This document shows, in pieces, positions 40,060-48,360 of a DNA stretch of 64,000 nt (position 1 is the stretch's first letter; the number at the start of each line of letters is the position of its first letter). Made by a program: the position numbers and the translations under genes. The notes below the pieces were generated by a model. That model was not told the origin of the DNA and ran no database searches. It saw only the letters and a program-made list of their open reading frames with translations. This DNA is from a virus. The stretch is from IMG/VR virus record IMGVR_UViG_3300030103_002937, positions 1,505 to 65,504 of that record; one strand, written 5' to 3'.

Positions 40060-40562
40060 TGAATTTATTTTATCTTGATAGAGACCCTGTTGTTGCCGCG
40101 TCTTATCATTACGATAAGCATAAGGTCAAGATGGTCTTAGAAGCAGCGCAAATGCTTTGTACAGCTCATCACGCCTTAGGCGAACAGTATGAGTATGACA
40201 CAAGTTATGTACCCTATCGTAAAGCACATTTGAATCACCCATCAACTATATGGGTACGATCAAGTGCTGAGCAATATGTGTGGGCATATAATTATATGAT
40301 GGCTTTAGGTAAAGAATACAATAAACGTTACAACAAAACGCATTTGACTATTGACAAGTGCCGTGACGTGCTATACACTTTGCCAAAATACATTTCAATG
40401 AAACCATTCGAGGAGCCACCTCAGTGTATGCCTGACGAGTACAAAGTACCAGGTGATAGTATTATGGCTTACTGGAATTATTATGAACAGGACAAATATA
40501 AAATAGCAAATAAAGATGAGCAAGTCATTGTACGACCACTTTATGTCAACGAATGTATTTAA
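40059..40562 (+). CDS. Conserved viral protein of unknown function
   Basis: 167 residues. The combination FYLDRDPVVAASYHYDKHKVKMVLEAAQMLCTAH, NHPSTIWVRSSAEQYVWAYNYM and FEEPPQCMPDEYKVPGDSIMAYWNYY is a family I know from many marine phages and some large viruses, without a settled function. Conserved His, Asp and Lys at the N-terminus suggest an enzyme. Not a shadow: strong conservation of motifs. Confidence 0.72.
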   Translation: MNLFYLDRDPVVAASYHYDKHKVKMVLEAAQMLCTAHHALGEQYEYDTSYVPYRKAHLNHPSTIWVRSSAEQYVWAYNYMMALGKEYNKRYNKTHLTIDKCRDVLYTLPKYISMKPFEEPPQCMPDEYKVPGDSIMAYWNYYEQDKYKIANKDEQVIVRPLYVNECI

Positions 40563-40597
40563 CATTGCAAATAAAGTAAAACAACAACAAAAAAAGA

Positions 40598-40726
40598 ATG
40601 GGCAAAGTAAAAGAGCTGTTTCAGCAAATGAGAGAACAAGAACTAGATGATCAGTTCATAAATGAACATTTTTTTCTTTGCACTCTTCGCGACGAAGGCA
40701 GCGACGATAGCAAGATAAATAAATAG
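40598..40726 (+). CDS. Tiny protein upstream of regulator
   Basis: 42 residues (MGKVKELFQQMREQELDDQF..., LCTLRDEGSDDSKINK), a common small phage protein shape (helix with MxxxQE and a short acidic tail). Family unknown. Confidence 0.5.
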   Translation: MGKVKELFQQMREQELDDQFINEHFFLCTLRDEGSDDSKINK

Positions 40727-40738
40727 AATAATAGGCTA

Positions 40739-41353
40739 ATGTCACGTAACATGAGGTACTTACATAGTAACAAAATTATATACAGGAGAGGTCCAATAAG
40801 TGACCAACCTAGCGAAACCTTCGAGTGGGGTGCGTTCTATGAAACAGGTACACATGAGTGTTACGAATTGTTTAGGAGTAAGGCTAAGATAACAAGTTAT
40901 AAATCACTGAAGTGGCATTTACTTGTACTCTGGTACCTTAACCCACAACTCGACCAAGATAAGTTTGAACAGCTTGCATACTATATAGCGGAAAAGGATA
41001 ATGGTTTTATAACCTTTTCAATACCTGAAATGTTACTCAAAAAGATTATTTATGATGTGAGCATGGAAGATCTTGAATATCCGCCAAAAAATAGGATTAG
41101 AAAAGTTATATTTAAAGACAGTACTAATCTTACTAAATCTCAAAAGCTATCGATAGTAGGCAAGCTGATTGGTCGTAATAGTAAAGCGCAGCCAGAGGAT
41201 ATATACGAAACAATGTTACTTATCCATGATAAAAGCGAAAAGATTACAATAACAAAGATTGCGCGGATATTAAATGTGTCAACCCGTACTATCTACAGAA
41301 ACATGACACATGAACTCACGAAAGAAAAAGAACTTTTGAATGAAGAAATATAA
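40739..41353 (+). CDS. HTH protein overlapping the sigma factor gene
   Basis: 204 residues. The C-terminus carries a helix-turn-helix (KITITKIARILNVSTRTIYRNMTHELTKEKE). The N-terminal part (FEWGAFYETGTHECYELFR; LVLWYLNPQLDQDKFEQLAYYIAE) is unfamiliar. It overlaps the sigma factor start by 14 nt, so the two are co-translated. Likely a transcription co-regulator, perhaps working with the sigma factor; this is inferred from context and the HTH. Confidence 0.6.
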   Translation: MSRNMRYLHSNKIIYRRGPISDQPSETFEWGAFYETGTHECYELFRSKAKITSYKSLKWHLLVLWYLNPQLDQDKFEQLAYYIAEKDNGFITFSIPEMLLKKIIYDVSMEDLEYPPKNRIRKVIFKDSTNLTKSQKLSIVGKLIGRNSKAQPEDIYETMLLIHDKSEKITITKIARILNVSTRTIYRNMTHELTKEKELLNEEI

Positions 41354-42101
41354 TGTACAAAACTATATTCGGTATAAAGAAGATTTAGAGGTAACAATAA
41401 AATTAATACCTAAAAAAGAATTTCACGAATATACGAGAACAGAACTTACAACGGTATTTTTACCGCTTGTAGAAAACATAGCGAGAAAGTTTTCAACTAC
41501 GCAGCAAGCATCAGGTGTAATGACTATTAATGACCTTATACAGGAAGGGGCTATAGGCTTGCAAGCAGCAGTTGATAGAATTGAATGGCAAACAATACAC
41601 GAATCGGAAGACAAAGAAAAAACACTTAAGTCTTTCTTTGCAAAGCGTATTCGCGGTGCTATTCGTAGAGCTATTGATATAAACAGAGGCGACATGCGCA
41701 TACCAGAATATAAATTAAATGACATACGCAAAAACTTTGGTAAAGACCGCAAAATAGTGCAGACATTTTTTAATCAGGTGTTTATGTCTATTGACGAAAA
41801 CTTTAACGACGAGGGTGATAATCCTTTGTTTCAAGTGCCAGATAAATCAGAGCCATATAATATTGCATTACTAAATGCTTACCTGTTAGGCATAATGAAA
41901 GAGTACTTAACAGATAAAGAATATGAAGTGCTCCGTATGAGCTATGGTTTAGATTGTGATAAATATCCGGCAAAGAACATTGCTAAAGAGTTAGGCATAG
42001 ATGGCGTAAGTAATTATGTACGTGTATCTGAGCTTAAAAAGTCAGCAATTGAAAAGCTTATAGATAATGTTTCACCTGACCAAGTTATTGATTATCTTTA
42101 A
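41340..42101 (+). CDS. Phage-encoded sigma-70 family factor
   Basis: 253 residues. Region 2: FLPLVENIARKFSTT, TINDLIQEGAIGLQAAVDRIEW, KSFFAKRIRGAIRRAIDIN (2.1-2.4). Region 4: MKEYLTDKEYEVLRMSYGL, KNIAKELGIDGVSNYVRVSELKKSAIEKL, the HTH that binds the upstream promoter element. No anti-sigma or region 1.1. It would reprogram host RNA polymerase to phage promoters; eight copies of a uniform 29-nt motif lie upstream in the same genome. Confidence 0.83.
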   Translation: MKKYNVQNYIRYKEDLEVTIKLIPKKEFHEYTRTELTTVFLPLVENIARKFSTTQQASGVMTINDLIQEGAIGLQAAVDRIEWQTIHESEDKEKTLKSFFAKRIRGAIRRAIDINRGDMRIPEYKLNDIRKNFGKDRKIVQTFFNQVFMSIDENFNDEGDNPLFQVPDKSEPYNIALLNAYLLGIMKEYLTDKEYEVLRMSYGLDCDKYPAKNIAKELGIDGVSNYVRVSELKKSAIEKLIDNVSPDQVIDYL

Positions 42102-42143
42102 GTTAAGACGTAAAACAAATTGTAAACACGTAATTATATATAT

Positions 42144-42695
42144 ATGACTATCCACGAAAAATTAAGTAAAATTCAAAAAGAATTCAAAGCGAAGAAGTCA
42201 CGCTTTAATTCATTCGGCAAGTATAACTTCAGATCTGCCGAGGACATTCTCGAAGCACTAAAACCATTCAATGAGAGGTACAATGTATACTTCAAAGTTG
42301 ATGAGAACTATTTAGGTGATGCTATTATAGAGTCAACAGCTACTATTGTAGATGCTGATGGCGCTATGGAAATTACTGCGTCAGCTATAGTTGGAGTAGA
42401 CTTAAATCAAAAAGGTATGCAAGTGCCTCAGCAGTTTGGTTCTGCTTCGAGTTATGGTAAGAAGTACGCATTAGGAAACTTACTATTAATTGACGACACT
42501 GCAGATGCAGATGCTACAAATACTCACGGTAAAGAGGCTAAAGCAAAAGCAACCCTCGATATAAACACCGACGCTTTTACAAAAGCAAAACAATATATAG
42601 AATCCGGTGGTACATTAAAAGCCATCAACCAAAAGTACAAGCTAACACAGACAGCGCTAGCTGAACTGAAAAAGCTTGAGACAGTAGAGGTATGA
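42144..42695 (+). CDS. ERF-family single-strand annealing protein
   Basis: 183 residues. MTIHEKLSKIQKEFKAKKSRFNSFGKYNFRSAEDILEALKP, ESTATIVDADGAMEITASAIVG and PQQFGSASSYGKKYALGNLLLIDDTADADA are textbook ERF motifs. A linker and small C-terminal helical domain follow (KAINQKYKLTQTALAELKKL). It anneals ssDNA in phage recombination. The TATATATATATG upstream and TAAACACG nearby form a degenerate relative of the promoter motif. Overlaps the nuclease gene by 4 nt. Confidence 0.85.
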   Translation: MTIHEKLSKIQKEFKAKKSRFNSFGKYNFRSAEDILEALKPFNERYNVYFKVDENYLGDAIIESTATIVDADGAMEITASAIVGVDLNQKGMQVPQQFGSASSYGKKYALGNLLLIDDTADADATNTHGKEAKAKATLDINTDAFTKAKQYIESGGTLKAINQKYKLTQTALAELKKLETVEV

Positions 42696-43423
42696 CAAAA
42701 GCAGAAATTATCGAGAACCTTAGAAACGATGAACTATACTACGGTAAGTTTGGTAAACAGTATCTAAGTAATTCTGATATAAGTACCTTACTGGATGATC
42801 CTTTAAAGTATGGCACTCCATTGAAAGCATCACCTAATTTAGTTATAGGCAGTTACTTTCATACAGCTATACTAGAGCCGGGAAAGTTGGAGCGTTTTAA
42901 AATTATAGACGCTTCAACCCGAGCGGTTAAAAAGTATAAAGAATTATCAGGCGGAGAAATGTGTATGCTTCAGCATGAAGTAGACAATATAAATTTCATG
43001 CGCGATAAACTTATGGAGAATGATGTATGCAGAGGATTAATCCAAGGAGTGAATGTTGAATACGAAGTGCCAGGTATCGGCGAGCTAGCAAACAATATGT
43101 GGAAAGGCAAAGCTGATATAATTAATCACGACGAAGAGTTAGTAATTGACTTGAAGACTACAAGTTCAATTAAATCGTTTAGGCAAAGCGCAAGACGGTT
43201 TAATTACGATAGCCAAGCTTATATATACAGTAAGCTATTTGGTTATGAAATGGTCTTTATAGTTATTGACAAATCTTCACACGTGATTGGTGTCTACGAT
43301 TGTTCGCCAGACTTTTACGAAAGAGGTGAGCGTAAAGTAGAAGAGGCAAGTCACGTATACGACCTTTTCTTTAACACAGAAGGCTTCGACCCTTCAAATT
43401 ATTTAATTAATGAAACCCTTTAA
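42692..43423 (+). CDS. RecB/RecE-like PD-(D/E)XK exonuclease
   Basis: 243 residues. Motifs: LSNSDISTLLDDPLKY, LVIGSYFHTAILEPGKL, WKGKADIINHDEELVIDLKTTSSIKSF (catalytic D and D-x-K), FNYDSQAYIYSKLFGY. Same family as the phage A enzyme at 17843-18604. It partners the ERF protein with which it is translationally coupled. Confidence 0.82.
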   Translation: MTKAEIIENLRNDELYYGKFGKQYLSNSDISTLLDDPLKYGTPLKASPNLVIGSYFHTAILEPGKLERFKIIDASTRAVKKYKELSGGEMCMLQHEVDNINFMRDKLMENDVCRGLIQGVNVEYEVPGIGELANNMWKGKADIINHDEELVIDLKTTSSIKSFRQSARRFNYDSQAYIYSKLFGYEMVFIVIDKSSHVIGVYDCSPDFYERGERKVEEASHVYDLFFNTEGFDPSNYLINETL

Positions 43424-43434
43424 ACCTTAATAAT

Positions 43435-43602
43435 ATGCCACGTAGAAAAATGAAAGTATGTACAGTTACAGGAATTGAAACAAGCGAAAAAAACTTTTAT
43501 GCTAATCAAAACCATGTAAAGGCAGTCGACAATTTACGTCGATCTACTAATGCAACAAAAGATCAGTTGCAAAGAATGTTTAATACAGTAAATAGTTATT
43601 AA
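43435..43602 (+). CDS. Small basic Cys-containing protein
   Basis: 55 residues: MPRRKMKVCTVTGIETSEKNF, then YANQNHVKAVDNLRRSTNATK. One Cys-x4-G-x-E resembles a partial zinc-ribbon (CxxxG), common in phage small replication proteins. It shares one base pair of start/stop with the SSB-like gene. Function unknown. Confidence 0.52.
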   Translation: MPRRKMKVCTVTGIETSEKNFYANQNHVKAVDNLRRSTNATKDQLQRMFNTVNSY

Positions 43603-43919
43603 TGGCTAGTATAATTAAAACAAGTATTGACCTTACTAAAATACCGAAAGATAAGATTATTGACGGTAAGAAAGGTAAGTATTTACCAATTACTATTACA
43701 TTAAACGATGAGCTCGATCAATTCGGAAATCAAGGCCCAGTGATTGTATCACAATCTAAAGAGGAGCGAGAAGGAAAAGTTGATAAAGTTTATTTAGGTA
43801 ATGTTCAAGTAGTATGGTCAAACGGAGAGAATGTGCCGGCTGCGCCTCGCGATGGTTCGCCTGCACCTGTGCAACAAGCTGCAACACCAGTAGCAGCAGA
43901 TGATGATTTGCCATTTTAA
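43602..43919 (+). CDS. Putative single-stranded DNA-binding protein
   Basis: 105 residues. Beta-rich body (IIKTSIDLTKIPKDKIIDGKKGKYLPITITLNDELDQFGNQG, KVYLGNVQVVWSNG), a Pro/Ala linker (PAAPRDGSPAPVQQAATPVA) and the SSB-type tip DDDLPF. Its layout parallels 18661-18942 of phage A, and both lie between recombination genes and primase-helicase. OB fold likely but unproven. Confidence 0.65.
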   Translation: MASIIKTSIDLTKIPKDKIIDGKKGKYLPITITLNDELDQFGNQGPVIVSQSKEEREGKVDKVYLGNVQVVWSNGENVPAAPRDGSPAPVQQAATPVAADDDLPF

Positions 43920-43929
43920 AAACAATTAG

Positions 43930-45654
43930 ATGCAAGTAAACAATTCGGAGATCAATGGATTTTTGATTGACCAGTTTAATCAACATGACCTAGATGTGGG
44001 TAAGACGCAGGGGATTTGTCCTCTGTGCTCTCACACAAGGAAACCTGAGAATAAGAAACAAAAGTGCGCTTCTTACGATTGGGAACGGGGTCTCGGAACT
44101 TGCCATAATTGTGATCGCACATTTCAAATGCACACGTATCAGCGTAAAGGGGCGAGCGAAAAAGTATATGTTCGCCCTGAAACGCCTGATGCTATACACA
44201 ATGTTTCGACTAATGTTGAAACGTGGTTTGAATCGCGAGGCATATCAAAGCATACACTTAAAGCGCTCAAAGTAACCGAGGGTCAAGAGTTTATGCCACA
44301 AACCGGTAAGACCGAGAATACCATACAGTTTAATTACTATATGGGCGATCAACTCATAAATGTAAAATACAGAGACGGTCGTAAGAACTTTAAGTTATAT
44401 AAGGGTGCCGAAAAGGTTTTCTATAATATAAACAGTATCGTAGGATATGAGTATTGTATTATTGTAGAAGGTGAAATGGACGCCCTTTCTTTATATGAAG
44501 CAGGTATTGAAAACGTAATATCAGTTCCTAACGGTGCAACACTAAATAATAACAATCTTGATTACTTAGATAACTGTATTGATTACTTTACAGACAAAGA
44601 AAAGATTATTATAGCTGTTGACTCAGACGAGGCTGGACAAGCATTGCAAACAGAGCTTGTTCGTCGTTTAGGTGCTGAAGTATGTTACCTTGCTGATTTT
44701 AATGGTTGCAAAGACGCAAATGAATATTTATTAGAATATGGAAAAGAAGAGCTTGCAAAGCGTATTACAAAAGCAAGACCGGTACCCCTTGAAAACGTCA
44801 CAACTTTCAAAGACATTGAGAATGAAGTTACTGACTTCGTTACTAATGGGTTCAAGCCCGGTTATCAAGTCGGGTTGGAAAATTTTGATGATATCTTTTC
44901 AACTTACACTGGTCAATTTATTACTGTTACTGGTATACCTTCTTCCGGTAAGAGTGACTTCGTCGATCAAATGGTCGTTGGATATAACTCGAACTATGGT
45001 TGGAAGACAGCGTTTGCTAGTCCAGAAAATGCGCCAACTTATTTACATGCCCATAAACTAATGCGTAAGACGTGGCAAGATATGCCACGTAAATCAGATA
45101 TCGGTACAGATAAATGGAATCAGGTAGCTGAACATGTAAATGATAATTACTTCTTTATTGATATGGAGCGTTACACTCTTGAAGCCGTACTTCGTAAAGG
45201 AGCAGAGCTTGTTAAGCGTAAAGGTATCAAATGTTTAGTAATAGACCCATTTAATAAGATACGTGATGTTGATGCGGTTTCTGATGATGTAAATAGATAT
45301 ACAATGGACTATTTACAAAAGATTGAAATCTTTGCTAAGAAATATGATGTATTAGTTTTTATTGTCGCTCACCCTACAAAAATGTATAAAGGTTCTGACG
45401 GACAAATAGAAGAACCTACAATGTACAATATAAAAGGCGGCGGCGAATGGTATGATGCTTCCTATCACGGTATATTAGTTCATAGAAATTATGAAGCTAA
45501 AACTGTCAAAGCTAAGGTGTTGAAAGTAAAGTTTCAAAACTTAGGTGAAAATGGTGCTGAAGCACATTTTAAATGGGAACCAAAGTCAGGTTGTTTTATA
45601 CCTCACAGAGATATGGTCGTTAATGATGACCCGTTACCATGGGAAGCGGGCTAA
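43930..45654 (+). CDS. Bifunctional DNA primase-helicase
   Basis: 574 residues. Zinc ribbon (CPLCSHTRKP...; GTCHNCDRTF), TOPRIM (CIIVEGEMDALSLYEAG; IIAVDSDEAGQ) and helicase with Walker A TGIPSSGKSDFVDQM, Walker B CLVIDPFNKI and the ALVFIVAHPTKM-type sensor. Homologous to phage A's enzyme over its full length (SVPNGAT-N--LDYLDNC). It drives replication-fork progression in phage B. Confidence 0.93.
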   Translation: MQVNNSEINGFLIDQFNQHDLDVGKTQGICPLCSHTRKPENKKQKCASYDWERGLGTCHNCDRTFQMHTYQRKGASEKVYVRPETPDAIHNVSTNVETWFESRGISKHTLKALKVTEGQEFMPQTGKTENTIQFNYYMGDQLINVKYRDGRKNFKLYKGAEKVFYNINSIVGYEYCIIVEGEMDALSLYEAGIENVISVPNGATLNNNNLDYLDNCIDYFTDKEKIIIAVDSDEAGQALQTELVRRLGAEVCYLADFNGCKDANEYLLEYGKEELAKRITKARPVPLENVTTFKDIENEVTDFVTNGFKPGYQVGLENFDDIFSTYTGQFITVTGIPSSGKSDFVDQMVVGYNSNYGWKTAFASPENAPTYLHAHKLMRKTWQDMPRKSDIGTDKWNQVAEHVNDNYFFIDMERYTLEAVLRKGAELVKRKGIKCLVIDPFNKIRDVDAVSDDVNRYTMDYLQKIEIFAKKYDVLVFIVAHPTKMYKGSDGQIEEPTMYNIKGGGEWYDASYHGILVHRNYEAKTVKAKVLKVKFQNLGENGAEAHFKWEPKSGCFIPHRDMVVNDDPLPWEAG

Positions 45655-45926
45655 GTAAAAAGAAACAATGGTGGACTCCAATGCCTTCATATGCAAGATC
45701 ACCTGAAGAAGAAGCTGCATACCAATGGTGTGTAAAGAATAATATAAAAATATCACCGTTTGCAGCATCAAGTGATAAAGTTAACAATGAATGGTGGATT
45801 GATATTGAAACAAACAATCTAAACAAAAGAAGTCCTTATAAGTATAACAGAGACCAAATATGGTCTAAAATATTTGAATTATATGTTTTCTACTATAAGA
45901 AATACGGATTACGAAATACAGTATAG
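45639..45926 (+). CDS. Conserved small protein following primase-helicase
   Basis: 95 residues. MGSGLSKKKQWWTPMPSYARSPEEEAAYQWCVKNNIKISPFAA then the C-terminal core shared with 13188-13397 (Q-WCVKNNIKI...; IWSKIFELYVFYYKKY). The phage B version has an extra N-terminal region. It overlaps the helicase end by 16 nt and the next gene's start by about 50 nt. Confidence 0.6.
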   Translation: MGSGLSKKKQWWTPMPSYARSPEEEAAYQWCVKNNIKISPFAASSDKVNNEWWIDIETNNLNKRSPYKYNRDQIWSKIFELYVFYYKKYGLRNTV

Positions 45927-46674
45927 AGATATTATACAAAGTTGCTTAAGCAATGAAGCTGTATATAGAGAAGACCGAACAGGTATTGGTTGCTATTCAG
46001 TATTTAATAAACAAATAGATATTGAAGTTGGTAACAAGTTTCCTGTAATTACCGGTCGTAAAATGTTTCCTAAAGTATTCAATACTGAAATGCTTTGGTT
46101 TTTAAATGGTGAAACAAATATAAAAAGATTCAAAGATGCAGGCGTAAAGATATGGGACGCTTGGGCTGACGAAGATGGCGAACTGGGGCCTGTTTATGGT
46201 CATCAGCTTAGAAACTTCAGCGGTCGAGGTTATGATCAGCTAGAAAGCGTTATAGATAGCTTAAAAAGCGACCCAGACAGTCGTCGCCATGTAATATCGC
46301 TATGGAATCCGGTGCAACTTGAATATATGGCTTTGCCACCTTGCTATTTATATTTTCAGTTCTTTGTTGAAAACGGCAAACTTAATATGTTTGTTGTACA
46401 AAGATCAGGTGATATGTATTTAGGTGTGCCATACGACATTGCACTATTTACACTAATTATGAATTATGTAGGTGAAAAAACAGGATTGTTACCAAACAGA
46501 TTATCAGTTAATATAGTTGACGCTCATGTATACAAAAATCAATTAGAAGCAGTTAATAAGTATTTAGACACAAATATTTTATCAACACCTTCATATAGAT
46601 TTTGTACAGAACGAGGCGCCCGACTAATTGATTATCAGTCTGGTCCGCATATTCCAGCACCTGTAGCAGTATAA
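45886..46674 (+). CDS. Thymidylate synthase family enzyme, dCMP-type Asp
   Basis: 262 residues from MFSTIRNTDYEIQYRDII; four residues longer is possible. Fold motifs: YREDRTGIGCYSVF, ELLWFL-type EMLWFLNGETN, GPVYGHQLRNF, the nucleophile MALPPCYLYFQFFV, the phosphate-binding QRSGDMYLGVPYDIA and VDAHVYKNQ. In ThyA the residue after PF is Asn (E. coli N177), which reads the uracil base; here it is Asp (PYDIA). The same switch marks dCMP hydroxymethylase and an engineered N177D ThyA prefers dCMP. So the product is probably 5-hydroxymethyl-dCMP or another 5-substituted dCMP. Confidence 0.8.
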   Translation, partial: FSTIRNTDYEIQYRDIIQSCLSNEAVYREDRTGIGCYSVFNKQIDIEVGNKFPVITGRKMFPKVFNTEMLWFLNGETNIKRFKDAGVKIWDAWADEDGELGPVYGHQLRNFSGRGYDQLESVIDSLKSDPDSRRHVISLWNPVQLEYMALPPCYLYFQFFVENGKLNMFVVQRSGDMYLGVPYDIALFTLIMNYVGEKTGLLPNRLSVNIVDAHVYKNQLEAVNKYLDTNILSTPSYRFCTERGARLIDYQSGPHIPAPVAV

Positions 46675-46677
46675 ACT

Positions 46678-47433
46678 ATGTATTATTTATATCACATTCC
46701 GGGTAAAAAGATCGGAGTTACACGTAATCTTAATAAACGCGTAACGGAAACCCAGGGCTATAAGCCTACCGAATATGAAGTTCTTGATCAGAGTGAAGAT
46801 ATTAGTTATATATCATACCGTGAAATAGAACTTCAAAAGTCTTATGGCTACAGAGTAGATCGGAAACTTTATAAAACTTTATTTAATAAAATGAAAATAA
46901 ACCCTACAGACCAAACAAGTACATTTCCTGTGCCAGTCAATAAGCTAAAAGGTAGACTTATGGATTGTCTTGGATTAAAATGGAAAACACCACAAGGTTA
47001 CGAATTTGAAATAACAACAAAAGCTATCCCGTGGATTGTACGAAACGCTAAGACTTCAATGTATAACGAGGATAGAAGCTATATTTATAATAAAGCGTTT
47101 TACGAGGCTTTTCAAGCCGAACCCGCTATTCCAGTCAACAACGTATTCGAGCATATACGTGAGTGGGCACGCGACAGAGGTATATATGATTCTGGCGATG
47201 TGAAGACACAACTAATCAAACTATATGAAGAGACGGGAGAACTCGCTCAGGCGGTCCTTAAGAAAGACGATGACAGTATTATCGACGCTATCGGTGATAG
47301 TGTTGTGGTACTCACCAATCTTGCCACACTGGCAGGTTATGATATTGAGCATTGCATTAATACCGCCTATGGTGAAATTAGGAGCCGAACTGGATCCATG
47401 GTAAACGGAACCTTTGTAAAAGAGCAATTATGA
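46678..47433 (+). CDS. GIY-YIG-like + MazG-like fusion protein
   Basis: 251 residues. Residues 1-60 resemble a degenerate GIY-YIG nuclease (YYLYHIPGKKIGVTRNLNKRV, with a downstream YREIELQKSYGY). The middle is basic. Residues about 155-250 are an all-alpha NTP pyrophosphatase (KTQLIKLYEETGELAQAVLKKDDDSIIDAIGDSVVVLTNLA, E-x2-E-L and D-x3-D-x-V). MazG/dCTPase-like enzymes hydrolyse dNTPs; the partner of a dCMP-modifying enzyme would be a dCTPase. Coupled by a 4-nt overlap to a second MazG-like gene. Confidence 0.72.
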   Translation: MYYLYHIPGKKIGVTRNLNKRVTETQGYKPTEYEVLDQSEDISYISYREIELQKSYGYRVDRKLYKTLFNKMKINPTDQTSTFPVPVNKLKGRLMDCLGLKWKTPQGYEFEITTKAIPWIVRNAKTSMYNEDRSYIYNKAFYEAFQAEPAIPVNNVFEHIREWARDRGIYDSGDVKTQLIKLYEETGELAQAVLKKDDDSIIDAIGDSVVVLTNLATLAGYDIEHCINTAYGEIRSRTGSMVNGTFVKEQL

Positions 47434-47669
47434 ATCCAAGAGAAGACAAAATAATTAAAAGAGTTGTCGAAAAGATTCTACAACGCTCAGAAGCTGGCTA
47501 CAAAAAATATGGAGTTGGCTTAGACAAAGATGACCAAACATTGGACACATGGCTAAATCACTTGCAAGAAGAATTAATGGATGCCGTTAATTATATTGAA
47601 AAAGCAAGAATGGTCCTACGCAGTGAAATTGAAGAATGTTATTTAAGAGATGCGAAGGAAACCATATAA
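47430..47669 (+). CDS. Small MazG-like nucleotide hydrolase
   Basis: 79 residues: KRVVEKILQRSEAGYKKYGVGLDKDD, then TWLNHLQEELMDAVNYIEKARMVL. The RSExGYxKYGVGL and LQEELMDAxNYIEKA motifs match phage MazG-like/dATP-dGTP diphosphohydrolase-like proteins (acidic metal cluster E-x2-E...D). A second pyrophosphatase-type enzyme in the nucleotide-metabolism cluster. Confidence 0.7.
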   Translation: MNPREDKIIKRVVEKILQRSEAGYKKYGVGLDKDDQTLDTWLNHLQEELMDAVNYIEKARMVLRSEIEECYLRDAKETI

Positions 47670-48105
47670 AAGACGAAAGCGCGGGCCGGTGCAAGCAAAG
47701 AAGATATCATATGATGGTATCAACTTTGCTTCCGGTTTAGAGCGATATATGTATATGGCTTTGAAAAAAGCAAAGATCAAAGCTAAATACGAAGGCGAAA
47801 CGTTTGTATTGCTGAATGGATTTCATTTCCCAAACAAATGCTATGCACGTCAAGCTAATGGCAAAGGTGATTTTAAAGATAGAGGTAGCAAACGTATACT
47901 TCCTATAAAATATACACCAGACTTCATTGGTGATGACTTTATTATAGAAACAAAAGGTAGAGCTAATGAATCGTTTCCAATGCGCTGGAAGCTATTTAAA
48001 AAGCTCGTAACCCAACAGTTTCCGCAATATACATTGTATAAACCACAAAATCAAGCAGAATGCGACAGAACAATAGAGCTAATCCTCAACTTGCAAAAAA
48101 AGTAG
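47650..48105 (+). CDS. PD-(D/E)XK phage endonuclease
   Basis: 151 residues. Basic N-terminus (MRRKPYKRRKRGPVQAKKI), then SGLERYMYMALKKAKIKAKYEG, IKYTPDFIGDDFIIETKGRANESFPMRWKLFKKL: the D and E-x-K of a PD-(D/E)XK nuclease as in DUF1064/T7 endonuclease I-like proteins. It likely resolves branched phage DNA before packaging. It overlaps both neighbours. Confidence 0.7.
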   Translation: MRRKPYKRRKRGPVQAKKISYDGINFASGLERYMYMALKKAKIKAKYEGETFVLLNGFHFPNKCYARQANGKGDFKDRGSKRILPIKYTPDFIGDDFIIETKGRANESFPMRWKLFKKLVTQQFPQYTLYKPQNQAECDRTIELILNLQKK

Positions 48106-48233
48106 CGAGACAAAAATACAAGGAGCGCCAAATTGATAAGTTTGTTAAGTGGGCTGCCGAGCAAAAAGGATATATAAAGTATAAGGAAATTGTTGAATTA
48201 CACGAAAAATATAATATAAAAGTGTATGGCTAA
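48060..48233 (+). CDS. Small basic coiled-coil protein
   Basis: 57 residues (MRQNNRANPQLAKKVARQKY; FVKWAAEQKGYIKYKEIVEL). Read in a frame different from the nuclease end it overlaps. Lys/Arg-rich, helical, perhaps nucleic-acid binding. Family unknown. Confidence 0.5.
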   Translation: MRQNNRANPQLAKKVARQKYKERQIDKFVKWAAEQKGYIKYKEIVELHEKYNIKVYG

Positions 48234-48360
48234 ATTAAATTTATTTACTTACAGAAAAAAAGCAAAAGTGCGTAGACCAGGCGTTCATGCTAAAACAAAA
48301 CATAGTAATAATAAACAAAGTAAAAATTATGTTAAAAAATACAAAGGGCAGGGCCACTAA
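48226..48360 (+). CDS. Small basic protein, counterpart of phage A gene
   Basis: 44 residues, strongly basic: MAKLNLFTYRKKAKVRRPGVHAKTKHS, ending YVKKYKGQGH. It parallels 12902-13030 (RKK-K-R-GVH-K, C-terminal GQG). It overlaps the preceding gene by 8 nt and the following frame by about 32 nt. A conserved RxGVHxK basic peptide in both phages; function unknown. Confidence 0.6.
   Translation: MAKLNLFTYRKKAKVRRPGVHAKTKHSNNKQSKNYVKKYKGQGH

Noticed and set aside
42126-42146. Ninth copy of the 29-nt promoter motif before the ERF gene
   Set aside because: TAAACACG is present, but the right block reads TATATATATATG at a different spacing; only a degenerate relative.
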